Shown: piece by piece, positions 15,801 through 24,764 of the stretch
How the letters are laid out: every line of letters begins with the position of its first letter
Numbering within the stretch: the first letter of the stretch is position 1
NCBI GenBank assembly: GCA_963712815.1
Contig: CAVQJL010000007.1
Location: 186,001 to 250,000, forward strand
Origin: RPQJ01 sp963712815
GTDB lineage: Bacteria; Pseudomonadota; Gammaproteobacteria; Steroidobacterales; Steroidobacteraceae
Direction of reading: 5' to 3'
Length of the DNA stretch: 64,000 bases
The notes under the pieces: model-generated
The model's database searches: none
What the model saw: the letters and a program-made list of their open reading frames with translations, nothing else
What the model was told of the DNA's origin: nothing
Translations under genes and position numbers: made by a program

Positions 15801-16692
15801 ATGAACGCCACCTTCACAGGACCGCGCCCCGCCCTGCTGCCCTTCCTCGGAGTGCTGCGCGTCGCCGGCCCGGACGCGGCCAGCTACCTGCAGGGACAGC
15901 TCACGCACGACACGCGGCTGCTCGCCGACGCCCGGACGCTGCTCGCCGCCGCCGCCACGCCGCAGGGACGCGTGGTCGCGGTGCTGCGGCTGCGCACAGC
16001 GCGGGCATGGCGTCGATGCACTCCTGCCGGCAGACCTCGTGGAGCCTGTCGCTACCCGCCTGCGGAAGTTCGTCCTGCGCGCCAAGGTGGATGTGCGGGT
16101 TGCCAGCGACCTCGCGGTCGCCTCGGTGACAGATGTCGTGCCCGCCGTCCCCGCAGCCGCCACCGACGGCGATGGCCCGACCTGGTTCGACTATGCCCCC
16201 GGCCGCCAGGTGGTCGCGGCGCCGGAGGCCGTGCTGCGCGAGCTGATCGGACCGCAACTCGCGAGCGGCGAGGCAGGCATCGAGAACGCGTGGTGGGCGG
16301 CGGACGTGGCCGCCGGCCTGCCGCAGGTATTCGCGGCGAGCTCGGAAGCATTCGTGCCGCAGATGCTGAACCTCGACCTGCTCGACGCCATCAGCTTCGC
16401 CAAGGGCTGCTACACGGGCCAGGAGATCGTCGCGCGCACGCAGCACCTCGGGCGCATCAAGCGCCGCACGTCGCGCTTCCGGCTGCCGGCCGGACCGCCG
16501 CTGCCGCCGCTCGCCGGCCTGTTCCTCGACGGGACCAAGGTTGCCGAGGTCGTGATGTGCGCCGCTGGGAAAGACGGGCTCGACCTCCTCGCGGTCACGA
16601 GTCTCGACGTCTGGGGCCGCACGCTGCGTGCCGAGGACGGGCGCGAAGCGGCGCCGCAGCCACTGCCCTATGCAGTCGCCCCGACCGGCTGA
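15801..16692 (+). pseudogene. ygfZ: YgfZ family folate-binding iron-sulfur protein, frameshifted by one base
   Basis: YgfZ is a tetrahydrofolate-binding relative of GcvT that helps assemble or repair Fe-S clusters in proteins such as MiaB. The ATG at 15801 opens a frame with LLPFLGVLRVAGPDAASYLQ and ends its homology at VVAVLRLRTA. The rest (ALLPADLVEPVATRLRKFVL, then the signature KGCYTGQEIVARTQHLGR) is in the next frame and stops at 16692. The total length is one base more than a multiple of 3. Removing one G of GGG at 16003-16005 restores a protein of about 296 residues. It could be a sequence error or a real mutation. The gene ends 0 bp from the convergent lysS. Confidence 0.85.
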
Positions 16693-18189
16693 TCAGCTCT
16701 CCGGCCGCATGTGCGGGAACAGCACCACGTCGCGTATCGACGGCTGGTCGGTGAACAGCATCACCAGCCGGTCGACGCCGATGCCGAGGCCCGCCGTCGG
16801 CGGCAGGCCGTACTCGAGCGCGCGGACGTAGTCCGCGTCGTAGAACATCGCCTCCTCGTCGCCCGAGGTCTTGCGCGCCGCCTGCTCGCGGAAGCGCGCC
16901 GCCTGGTCGTCGGGATCGTTGAGCTCGGAGAAGCCGTTGGCGAGCTCGCGCCCGCCTACGAAGAACTCGAAGCGGTCGGTGATGAAGGGATCGGAATCGT
17001 TGCGCCGCGCCAGTGGCGAGACCTCCGCCGGGTAGGCGTAGACGAAGGTCGGCTGCAGCAGGCTCTCCTCCGCCGTCTTCTCGAATATCTCGATCTGCAG
17101 CTTGCCGGGGCCGTCGCCCGCGGCCGGCTTGATGCCGAGGCGCTCGCACACGCCGCGCAGGTACTCGAGCTCGCGCAGCCGCGCCGGCTCGATTCCCGGA
17201 TTGAAGTTCAGCACGAGTTCCTCGACCGTCACGCGACGGAACGGGGCGTCGAAATCGTAGGTGTCGCCCTGGTAGGGAACGAGGCGCGTGCCGAGCAGCG
17301 TGTCGGCCAGACCCTGGAACAGCCGCTCGACGAGGTCCATCAGGTCGCGGTAGTCCGCGTACGCCTGGTAGAGCTCGAGCATGGTGAACTCGGGGTTGTG
17401 GCGGGTCGAGAGCCCCTCGTTGCGGAAGTTGCGGTTGAGCTCATAGACGCGCTCGAAGCCGCCCACCACCAGGCGCTTGAGATACAGCTCCGGCGCCACG
17501 CGCAGGTACATGTCGAGACCGAGCGCGTTGTGGTGCGTGACGAAGGGCTTGGCCACGGCGCCGCCCGGGATCACCTGCATCATCGGCGTCTCGACTTCCA
17601 TGAAGTCGAGCGCCTCGAGAAAGCTGCGCAGGTAGTGCACGATGCGCGTGCGCCGGCGGAACACCTCGCGGCTCTCGTCGCTCACGATGAGGTCCACGTA
17701 GCGCTGGCGGTAGCGGCTCTCGACGTCCGCGAGGCCGTGCCACTTGTCGGGCAGCGGGCGCAGCGATTTCACGAGCAGGCGCAGGCGCTCCACTTTCACC
17801 GTCAGCTCGCCGGTCTTCGTCTTGAAGAGGGTGCCCTCGGCGCCCAGCACGTCGCCGACGTCCCAGCCCTTGAAGTCGTCGTAGGCCGCGCCGAGTGCGC
17901 CCTGCTGCAGGAACACCTGGATGGCCCCGCTGCGGTCCTTGAGCTTGGCGAAGCTCGCCTTGCCCATGACGCGCTTGGCCATCATGCGGCCGGCGATGGT
18001 CACGCGCGTCGGGTGCGCCTCGAACCACTCGGGCGGGTGCCCGCCGAAGGCCAGGTGCAGCTGCTCGGCCGTCGAATCGCGCCGGAAGTCGTTCGGAAAC
18101 GCCCCGCCCCGCTCGCGCAGGCGCTCGAGCTTGGCGCGCCGCTCGGCGATCAGGTGGTTGACGTCGACCTCGGGCTTTTCGTCGCTCAT
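16693..18189 (-). CDS. lysS: lysyl-tRNA synthetase (class II)
   Basis: Charges tRNA-Lys with lysine. The 498-residue protein has the N-terminal OB-fold anticodon-binding domain (VTIAGRMMAKRVMGKASFA), class II motif 2 (RNFRNEGLSTRHNPEFTMLE) and motif 3 (GLPPTAGLGIGVDRLVML). It begins 1 bp after the prfB stop, the same prfB-lysS pairing as in E. coli, and ends directly against ygfZ. Length and motifs are typical. Confidence 0.97.
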   Translation of the reverse strand: MSDEKPEVDVNHLIAERRAKLERLRERGGAFPNDFRRDSTAEQLHLAFGGHPPEWFEAHPTRVTIAGRMMAKRVMGKASFAKLKDRSGAIQVFLQQGALGAAYDDFKGWDVGDVLGAEGTLFKTKTGELTVKVERLRLLVKSLRPLPDKWHGLADVESRYRQRYVDLIVSDESREVFRRRTRIVHYLRSFLEALDFMEVETPMMQVIPGGAVAKPFVTHHNALGLDMYLRVAPELYLKRLVVGGFERVYELNRNFRNEGLSTRHNPEFTMLELYQAYADYRDLMDLVERLFQGLADTLLGTRLVPYQGDTYDFDAPFRRVTVEELVLNFNPGIEPARLRELEYLRGVCERLGIKPAAGDGPGKLQIEIFEKTAEESLLQPTFVYAYPAEVSPLARRNDSDPFITDRFEFFVGGRELANGFSELNDPDDQAARFREQAARKTSGDEEAMFYDADYVRALEYGLPPTAGLGIGVDRLVMLFTDQPSIRDVVLFPHMRPES

Positions 18190-18190
18190 C

Positions 18191-19286
18191 TCACAGTCCC
18201 TGCTTCAGGCTGGCTTCGAGGAAGGCGTCGAGGTCGCCGTCGAGCACCGCGGTGGTGTTGCCGATCTCCACGCCGGTGCGCAGGTCCTTGATGCGCGACT
18301 GGTCGAGCACGTAGGAGCGGATCTGGTTGCCCCAGCTCACGTCGGACTTCGCGTCCTCGAGCACCTTGGCCGCGGCATTGCGCTTGTTGACCTCGAGCTC
18401 GTAGAGCTTGGCCTTCAGCATCTTCATGGCGGTGGCGCGGTTCTTGTGCTGGCTGCGCTCGTTCTGGCAGGCGACCACGATGCCGCTCGGCATGTGCCGC
18501 AGGCGCACCGCCGACTCGGTCTTGTTCACGTGCTGGCCGCCGGCGCCGCTCGAGCGATACACGTCCATCTCGATGTCGGCCGGGTTCACCTCGATGTTGA
18601 TGTCGTCGTCCACCTCGGCCGAGACGAACACGGATGCGAACGAGGTGTGGCGCCGGGCGTTCGAGTCGAACGGCGACTTGCGCACCAGGCGGTGCACGCC
18701 GGTTTCGGTGCGCAGCCAGCCGTAGGCGTACTCGCCCTCGAAGCGGATCGAGCAGCTCTTGATGCCGGCGACCTCGCCGTCGCTGATGTCGGTCACCTCG
18801 GTCCTGTAGCCCTGCTTGTCGGCCCAGCGAAGGTACATGCGCATGAGCATCTGCGCCCAGTCCTGCGCCTCGGTGCCGCCGGCGCCGGCCTGGATGTCGA
18901 GGAAGCAGTTGTGCGAGTCCATCTCGCCGGGGAACATGCGCTGGAACTCGAGGCGCCCGACCTCGGCCTCGAGCCGGCCGACGTCCGCCTGCACGGAGCG
19001 CACCATGCCCTCGTCGGCGTCCGCCTCGGCGAGTTCGAGCAGCTCGGCCGCTTCATCGAGCCCGGTCTTCAGCCTGTCGAGGGTGCCGACGACCGCCTCG
19101 AGCTTGGTCCGCTCGCGGCCCAGTTCCTGGGCGCGTTCGGGCTTGCTCCAGACGGTGGGATCCTCGAGCTCGCGCAGCACCTCGGTCAGACGCTCGCTGC
19201 GGCCCTCGTAGTCAAAGAAACCCCCTGAGCGCCACGCAGCGCTGCGCCAGGTCGTCGAGGGAGCGGCGGATCGGGTTCGTTTCCAT
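18191..19286 (-). CDS. prfB: peptide chain release factor 2, with programmed +1 frameshift
   Basis: Release factor for UGA and UAA stop codons. The first frame runs from ATG 19286 for 24 codons (METNPIRRSLDDLAQRC, then VALRGFL) to an in-frame TGA at 19214-19212. The second frame continues from GAC 19213 as DYEGRSERLTEVLRELEDP to the stop at 18191. The main frame carries GAGGQHVNKTESAVR with the catalytic GGQ, and the stop-codon recognition segment SPFDSN. The slip site is the classical one (listed separately), so this is regulated recoding and not a broken gene. Total length is about 364 residues, as in E. coli. Confidence 0.95.
19211..19226 (-). promoter_or_regulatory. prfB autoregulatory +1 frameshift site
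   Basis: On the minus strand the sequence reads AGGGGGTTTCTTTGAC. A Shine-Dalgarno-like AGGGGG lies 3 nt before CTT, the Leu codon before the in-frame TGA, and the base after TGA is C. This is the same arrangement as in E. coli prfB: scarce RF2 slows termination at UGA, and the peptidyl-tRNA-Leu slips +1 to continue synthesis. Confidence 0.95.
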
Positions 19287-19355
19287 GCGTCGGTCGGTCC
19301 GGGTGCGATCGAGCGCGGCAGTCTAGCATGGCCGTTGCGGCCGGCCGGCCGACCC

Positions 19356-21107
19356 TCAATGCCCGGGCGCGTCGTCGACGACCGGGACGAGCCACTCCGT
19401 CACGAGTTGCAACCGCCGTCCGCCGCCGTACTCGTCGAGCCCGGCGCGATATACGATTTCGAGAGCGTCGTGCGGCCTGACGGCCTTCGCCTGCGGATCG
19501 TCGAGGTACCGGAAGGCGATCGCATCGACGGGCTCGCCGGAGGCTGCTCGCAGTCGCAGCTTGAGGTGCCGGCCGCCGACGACGCGAGTGTCGAGCACGG
19601 CAAAGCGCCCGTCGAACGCCGGCTCGGCGAAGCCCGAGCCCCACGGCCCGCCCTCGCGCAGCGCCACGGCGGTTTCGGCGTTGAACTCGCCGGCCTCGAG
19701 CGGGCCGTCGGTGTGAAGGTTCCCCGAAAGCACGTCGTCCCCGGCCGCGCGGGCGACCTCGTGGGCGAACGCGACCCTGAACTCGTCGAAGCGATCGGCG
19801 CGCAGCGTCATGCCCGCGGCCATCGCGTGACCGCCGAACTTCTCGAGCAGCCCCGGGCAGTGGGCCGCGACTGCGTCGAGCACGTCGCGCACGTGCAGGC
19901 CCGGCACCGACCGGGCCGAGCCCTTGAGCCAGCCGTCGCCGGCCGGCGCGAAGGCGATCACCGGTCGCTGCAGCCGCTCCTTGACGCGCGAGGCCACGAG
20001 CCCGATCACGCCCTGGTGCCAGCCCTCGTCCTGCAGGCACAGTCCTGCGGGCAGCTCGCCTTCGAGCGACGTGAGCAAGGCCTCGACCTGCGCCAGCGCC
20101 TCGCCCTGCATGCGGGCCTCGATGTCGCGCCGCTCGACGTTGATCTGCGAGAGCCGCGCCGCGATCTCCCGCGCCACGGACGCCTCGCTCGCCAGCAGGC
20201 ACTCGACGCCGAGCGTCATGTCCTCGAGCCGCCCCGCTGCGTTCAGGCGCGGCCCGACCTGGAAGCCGAGGTCCTGGGCGATCACGCCCTCGAGCCGGCG
20301 ACCCGCGACCTCGAGCAGCGCCTGCAGGCCGGGCGTGCAGCGCCCGGCGCGGATGCGGCGCAGTCCCTGCGACACCAGCACGCGGTTGTTGAAGTCGAGC
20401 GGCACGACGTCGGCCACTGTGCCGAGCGCAACGAGGTCGAGCAGGTCCGCGGGATTCGTCGCGGGGCCCGACGGAACCTCGCCGCGCTCGCGCAACCGGT
20501 GCGTGAGCGCCGCCATCACGTAGAATGCGACGCCCACGCCCGCGAGCGCCTTCGAGGCAAACTGCTCGCCGGGAAGGTTCGGGTTCACGATGGCTGCCGC
20601 CTCCGGCAGCGACGAACCGGGCAGGTGGTGATCCGTGACGAGCACCTCGATGCCGAGCCGCCTTGCCTCGGCCACGCCCTCGAGCGAGGAGACGCCGTTG
20701 TCCACGGTGACGATCAGGTCGGGTTTCGAGGCGGCGGCGACGCGCACGATCTCCGGCGTCAGCCCGTAGCCGAACCGGAACCGGTCCGGCACGAGGAAGC
20801 GCGGGTCCTCGAAGCCGAGCCGGCGAAGTTGGCGGATCACGAGTGCGGTGCTGGTCGCGCCGTCCGCGTCGAAGTCGCCCACCACCAGGACGCGCTGCCG
20901 ATCCCGCCGGCACTGCAGCAGCAGTTCCACCGCCGCTTCGACGCCGCCGAGCGAGCCGACCGGCAGCAGTCGCTCGAGACTCACGTCGAGGTCGTCGGGA
21001 CTGCTCACGCCCCGTGCCGCGTAGACCCGCCGCAGCACCGGATGCAGCGAGGCCGGCAGCGTGCCCGGATCCGCGCTGCCGCGACGCAGGATGCGCCGCC
21101 GGCTCAT
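19356..21107 (-). CDS. recJ: single-stranded-DNA-specific exonuclease RecJ
   Basis: 5'-3' single-strand DNA exonuclease acting in RecFOR recombination and mismatch repair. The 583-residue protein has the DHH phosphoesterase motifs VVGDFDADGATSTALVI, VDNGVSSLEGV and VTDHHLPG, and the DHHA1 motif region with GGHAMAAGMTL. The ATG at 21107 overlaps the stop of the gene upstream by 4 nt; earlier in-frame starts lie inside that gene. The recO gene of the same pathway is also in this window. The prfB start lies 69 bp downstream. Confidence 0.96.
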   Translation of the reverse strand: MSRRRILRRGSADPGTLPASLHPVLRRVYAARGVSSPDDLDVSLERLLPVGSLGGVEAAVELLLQCRRDRQRVLVVGDFDADGATSTALVIRQLRRLGFEDPRFLVPDRFRFGYGLTPEIVRVAAASKPDLIVTVDNGVSSLEGVAEARRLGIEVLVTDHHLPGSSLPEAAAIVNPNLPGEQFASKALAGVGVAFYVMAALTHRLRERGEVPSGPATNPADLLDLVALGTVADVVPLDFNNRVLVSQGLRRIRAGRCTPGLQALLEVAGRRLEGVIAQDLGFQVGPRLNAAGRLEDMTLGVECLLASEASVAREIAARLSQINVERRDIEARMQGEALAQVEALLTSLEGELPAGLCLQDEGWHQGVIGLVASRVKERLQRPVIAFAPAGDGWLKGSARSVPGLHVRDVLDAVAAHCPGLLEKFGGHAMAAGMTLRADRFDEFRVAFAHEVARAAGDDVLSGNLHTDGPLEAGEFNAETAVALREGGPWGSGFAEPAFDGRFAVLDTRVVGGRHLKLRLRAASGEPVDAIAFRYLDDPQAKAVRPHDALEIVYRAGLDEYGGGRRLQLVTEWLVPVVDDAPGH

Positions 21108-22114
21108 CGCAGGATCTCCGCGAGCGGCCGGGATCGCCGCCAGAACCGCAGCCGCGCCCGGCGCGTCACCGCATGGCACGTGGCGCCGGAAAGGAAGTCG
21201 GCCTCGTGCAGCGCGCCGCTGTCGAGTGCCGCCCTCACCGGCGCGAACACCCGCCGTTCGAGTCCGCACAACGTCGATTCGACATCGGCCGTTCCGGGGT
21301 CAACGAGACCGAGCCGGATCAACGCGCCCTCCCCGGCCAGCGCCGCCGGCAGTCCATCCGGTGTCGCAGGTTCCCCGCCGATCAGCCGCCAGCATCCCGC
21401 GAGCCAGTCGTCGTCCGTCAGCAGTACGCCCTCAGGCGCGGACTGCGCGGCGCCGGCTCGGCCGAATCCCCACAGCCACACCGAGTTCACCGCGGGCAGG
21501 CCGCGGTCGCTGCGCCGTACATTGACCGGGTGCTCGTGGAGCACCATCTGTGCCTCGTTCGTCCAGGCGCGGACGCGGGACGCATCGCGCCCCGAGGGCA
21601 TCAGCTCGCGCAGGTTGCCGCCCACCGCAAGCGCTGGCTCGACCGCTCGACAGTCGAGATCGTCCGGGCACCGGCACAGCCAGCCCCGGCCCGCGACGTC
21701 CTCGAGCAGGAAGCCGCGGTGGGCGAGTTCGACGTTGAGATCCTTCACGAGGTCCGCCGACTCGCCGGGCTCCAGCGGCACCGGTACCGGTGCCGCGAGC
21801 CGCAGGTGATCGAGTGCAGTGAGAAGATGCACCGGTGCAGCGGCGGCCCAGGTTCCGGTGGGACGCTCGCCCCCCCAGGCAGCCCGCACGCAGGGCCCGG
21901 CGGGGAAGTCGTCGAGCGGATTCGCGCCGCTCGTCGCGCCATTCGACGAGTCGTCGAGCAGCCATTCGCGCCACGGCCGATCCGTCGCCGCCGGACTCGC
22001 GCGCGCGACGAGCCACTCGGCTGCCGGCAACCGCAAGGGAGCCGCCGACGTTTCCGCCACAACATCGCCAAGCCACGGCAGCGCAACGCGCAGGCGTCTC
22101 GCAACGGGCTTCAT
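21104..22114 (-). CDS. conserved protein of unknown function beside recJ (RpfE / 'phosphoglycerate mutase'-annotated type)
   Basis: A 336-residue soluble protein with no clear signal peptide or membrane segment. It has the conserved pattern TNEAQMVLHEHPVNVRRSD followed by LPAVNSVWLWGFG, and an N-terminal segment LGDVVAETSAAPLRLPAAEW. From memory this corresponds to a family beside recJ in Xanthomonadales (RpfE) and Betaproteobacteria that is often labelled phosphoglycerate mutase without biochemical support. The ATG at 22114 was chosen because upstream sequence in this frame opposes the next gene. It overlaps recJ by 4 nt and is probably cotranscribed. Function unknown. Confidence 0.65.
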   Translation of the reverse strand: MKPVARRLRVALPWLGDVVAETSAAPLRLPAAEWLVARASPAATDRPWREWLLDDSSNGATSGANPLDDFPAGPCVRAAWGGERPTGTWAAAAPVHLLTALDHLRLAAPVPVPLEPGESADLVKDLNVELAHRGFLLEDVAGRGWLCRCPDDLDCRAVEPALAVGGNLRELMPSGRDASRVRAWTNEAQMVLHEHPVNVRRSDRGLPAVNSVWLWGFGRAGAAQSAPEGVLLTDDDWLAGCWRLIGGEPATPDGLPAALAGEGALIRLGLVDPGTADVESTLCGLERRVFAPVRAALDSGALHEADFLSGATCHAVTRRARLRFWRRSRPLAEILR

Positions 22115-22249
22115 TGCGCGGCTCCCCGCGGACGCGCACCGCCTGGCGGCGCGGCCGCCCCGACCTCGCAGGCTCCGGCCGCCGGCCCGGTGATTCGACG
22201 TGACGTCCGGCCGGTGACCGCGCCGCGGTCCATCGAGTAAGGTAGCCCG

Positions 22250-22621
22250 ATGAAGTTCACCCTCGATCGTGCCGGCGCCGCGCACGTCGTGCGCGCATAT
22301 GTCCCGGGGCGGATCCGCATCGGCGATCGCGACATCGCATCGAGCGTGATCGTCACGGCCACCGACCTCATCGAACCGTGGCGACCGCGGCGCGTCGCCG
22401 AGCTCGAGGCCGCCGACCTCGAGCCCGTCGTCGCCTTGCGGCCGGAGGTCTTGCTCGTCGGCACCGGCAGCCGGCAGGTGTTCCCGCCCGCGGCCGTGTT
22501 TGCCGCGCTGCACGCCGCGCGCATCGGCTTCGAGGTGATGGACACGGGTGCCGCCTGCCGGACGTTCAACGTGCTGGTGGCGGAGGACCGCCGCGTGGCG
22601 GCGGCCCTGCTGGTCGAATAG
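22250..22621 (+). CDS. Mth938-like domain (DUF498/NDUFAF3-type) protein
   Basis: A 123-residue protein with the conserved pattern VLLVGTGSRQVFPP and FEVMDTGAACRTFNVLVAED that marks the Mth938/DUF498 family, related to the mitochondrial complex I assembly factor NDUFAF3. In bacteria the function is not established. It is transcribed divergently from the recJ-side gene (136-bp gap) and converges on pcm. The whole family length is present. Confidence 0.82.
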   Translation: MKFTLDRAGAAHVVRAYVPGRIRIGDRDIASSVIVTATDLIEPWRPRRVAELEAADLEPVVALRPEVLLVGTGSRQVFPPAAVFAALHAARIGFEVMDTGAACRTFNVLVAEDRRVAAALLVE

Positions 22622-22688
22622 CGGCAGCCTCCGGCGTTCGCGGCCCTAAGGCATGGGGCGGCCACCGCACGCGGGCGAGGCACCGACC

Positions 22689-23351
22689 TCAAACCAGGCC
22701 CTGCAGCAGCGGCACGAAGGTCGCGGGTCCGAGTATCTCGCGCTCGAAATTCTCCCCACGCCGCGTGATGCGCACGAGCTGCTGCTCGCGCTCGGACCCG
22801 ACCGGCATGACCAGCCGTCCGCCGTTGCCGAGTTGATCGAGCAGGGCCGGCGGCACCGCGAGCGCCGCGGCCGCCACCAGGATGCCGTCGTAGGGCGCGT
22901 ACGGCGGCCAGCCTTCGAAGCCGTCGCCGTGCCGCATGAACACGTTCGTGATCCGCAGGTCGCGCAGCACCCGCCGCGCGCGCTGCTGCAGCACGGCAAT
23001 GCGCTCCACGCTGTAGACGGTGGTCACGAGGGGCGCCAGCACGACCGTCTGGTAGCCGCAGCCCGTGCCGACCTCCAGCACCTTGCGCGGCGCCGCGCCC
23101 TCGAGCAGCGCCTCGGTCATGCGCGCGACGACGTAGGGCTGCGAGATCGTCTGGCCGTGCCCGATCGGCAGTGCCGTGTCCTCGTAGGCGCGGCTCGCCA
23201 GCGCCTCGTCCACGAACAGGTGCCGCGGCACGTTGCGGATGCGCTCGAGCACCGGGGCACTCGTGATGCCCTGCTCGCGCAGGCGGGCGACCAGCCGGTC
23301 GCGCGTGCGCGCCGAGGTCATGCCGATGCCGGTGAGGGGCGCTCTGGTCAT
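22689..23351 (-). CDS. pcm: protein-L-isoaspartate O-methyltransferase
   Basis: Uses SAM to methylate isoaspartyl residues in damaged proteins and start their repair. The 220-residue protein shows DTALPIGHGQTISQPYVVA, the SAM motif VLEVGTGCGYQTVVLAPL, and a C-terminal NGGRLVMPVGS. I use the ATG at 23351, 14 bp after the surE stop. A GTG or ATG at 23390 would overlap surE by 25 bp and add 13 unconserved residues. The surE-pcm pair is the same as in E. coli. Confidence 0.93.
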   Translation of the reverse strand: MTRAPLTGIGMTSARTRDRLVARLREQGITSAPVLERIRNVPRHLFVDEALASRAYEDTALPIGHGQTISQPYVVARMTEALLEGAAPRKVLEVGTGCGYQTVVLAPLVTTVYSVERIAVLQQRARRVLRDLRITNVFMRHGDGFEGWPPYAPYDGILVAAAALAVPPALLDQLGNGGRLVMPVGSEREQQLVRITRRGENFEREILGPATFVPLLQGLV

Positions 23352-23365
23352 CGCGTCCGCCGCGG

Positions 23366-24118
23366 TCAGGGCGCGCGGCCGCGCAACCACTCGTCGAGGT
23401 CCGCGAGCGCCGAATGGCGCGTGAGATCCACCTGCAGCGGCGTCACCGACACGTAGCCTGCCGCAATCGCCGCGAAGTCGGTGCCCTCCCCGGCATCGGC
23501 ACCCTCGCCCGCCGGTCCCACCCAGTAGACGGGGCGCCCGCGCGGATCCGACGCCCGCAGCACCGACTCCGAACGATGCCGGTGACCGAGCCGCGTGACC
23601 CGGAAGCCGCCGAGCTGCTCGTACGGCAGGTCCGGCACGTTGACGTTCAGGATCATCGACGCGTGCAGCGGCGTGCGCGTGAGCCGCATCACGAGCTCGC
23701 TCGCCACGCGCGCCGCGGTGTCGAAGTGCAGGCCGTCGCGGACAACCAGCGAGACCGCCATCGTCGGCAGGCCGAGGAAGCGTCCCTCGACCGCGGCGGC
23801 GACGGTGCCCGAGTACAGCACGTCATCGCCGAGGTTGGCACCGTCGTTGATGCCGGAGACCACCATGTCGTGCTGGAAGTCGAAGAACCCCGAGATCGCG
23901 AGGTGCACGCAGTCGGTGGGCGTGCCGCTCACGTAGTACATGGCCTCGCCGTAGGGCGAGACGCGCAGCGGCACGTCGAGGGTGAGCGAGTTGCTCGCGC
24001 CGCTGCGGTTGCGGTCGGGCGCCACGACGGTGACGTCCGCGAGCGGACGCAGCGCGTCGGCGAGGTGCTGCAGGCCCTCGGCGCGGTAGCCGTCGTCGTT
24101 GCTGACCAGGATTCTCAC
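23366..24118 (-). CDS. surE: 5'/3'-nucleotidase SurE
   Basis: Metal-dependent phosphatase active on nucleoside monophosphates and 3'-nucleotides in the cytoplasm. The 250-residue protein begins RILVSNDDGYRAEGLQHLA with the metal-binding NDDG, and has NRSGASNSLT and GTPTDCVHLAI. The start is GTG at 24118; upstream in-frame sequence opposes the Smr gene. It is followed by pcm, as in many Proteobacteria. Confidence 0.95.
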   Translation of the reverse strand: MRILVSNDDGYRAEGLQHLADALRPLADVTVVAPDRNRSGASNSLTLDVPLRVSPYGEAMYYVSGTPTDCVHLAISGFFDFQHDMVVSGINDGANLGDDVLYSGTVAAAVEGRFLGLPTMAVSLVVRDGLHFDTAARVASELVMRLTRTPLHASMILNVNVPDLPYEQLGGFRVTRLGHRHRSESVLRASDPRGRPVYWVGPAGEGADAGEGTDFAAIAAGYVSVTPLQVDLTRHSALADLDEWLRGRAP

Positions 24119-24202
24119 GGGGGGAAGCGACCGGGGCGAAACGCGGCGAACTATACTGGAATCCGCGCAGCCGCCGGAAGCGAACGCACGGAGGTGCCAG
24201 TC

Positions 24203-24760
24203 ATGACCGACGACGACCAGCGCGCCTTCGAGGAGGCGATGAACGGCGTGCGACCGCTGCCGCCGCGCGAGCGGGTCGCAGCGCCGCCGGCGCCGCCGAT
24301 TGCCCAGTTCGCGCGGGCAGATCAACAGCAGGTGCTGATCGAGAGCCTGCTGCCGCCGGAGGACCCGGCGCTGCTCGACACGGGCGAGGAGATCGCGTTT
24401 CGCAGGCCGTGGATCCGCGAGGACGTGCTGCGGAGGCTGCGGCGCGGGCAGTTCGCTGTCGCCGCCGAGTCGGACCTGCACGGGCTCGGCCGCCACGCCG
24501 CGCACGAGGCGCTGCGCGGGTTCGTCGCCGAGTCGGTCGCGCGGGGGCTCAGGTGCGTGCGAGTCATCCACGGCAAGGGTCGCGGCTCCGGGCCGCGCGG
24601 GCCGGTGCTGAAGCACGTCGTGAACCACTGGCTGCGCCGCATGGACGACGTGGTCGCCTTCGCCTCGGCACGCCCGGTGGACGGCGGCACCGGCGCAGTC
24701 TACGTACTGCTCGCCCCGGCCGGCGCGCACCGCGGCAGCCACGGGCAGAGGCGACGGTAG
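24203..24760 (+). CDS. Smr domain-containing protein
   Basis: A 185-residue protein with a disordered, Pro/Ala-rich N-terminal half and a C-terminal Smr domain showing DLHGLGRHAAHEAL and the hallmark CVRVIHGKGRGS. Smr domains are nucleases or nucleic-acid-binding modules; the stand-alone proteobacterial type (SmrA/SmrB-like) may cleave DNA or act on stalled ribosomes. Which applies here cannot be told. The ATG at 24203 has a strong ribosome binding site (GGAGG, about 8 nt upstream). It converges on truD with a 4-bp gap. Confidence 0.85.
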   Translation: MTDDDQRAFEEAMNGVRPLPPRERVAAPPAPPIAQFARADQQQVLIESLLPPEDPALLDTGEEIAFRRPWIREDVLRRLRRGQFAVAAESDLHGLGRHAAHEALRGFVAESVARGLRCVRVIHGKGRGSGPRGPVLKHVVNHWLRRMDDVVAFASARPVDGGTGAVYVLLAPAGAHRGSHGQRRR

Positions 24761-24764
24761 TCCG

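Noticed and set aside
19180..19286. In-frame TGA in prfB as a sign of a pseudogene
   Set aside because: The context is the known programmed +1 frameshift site, so the gene is intact.
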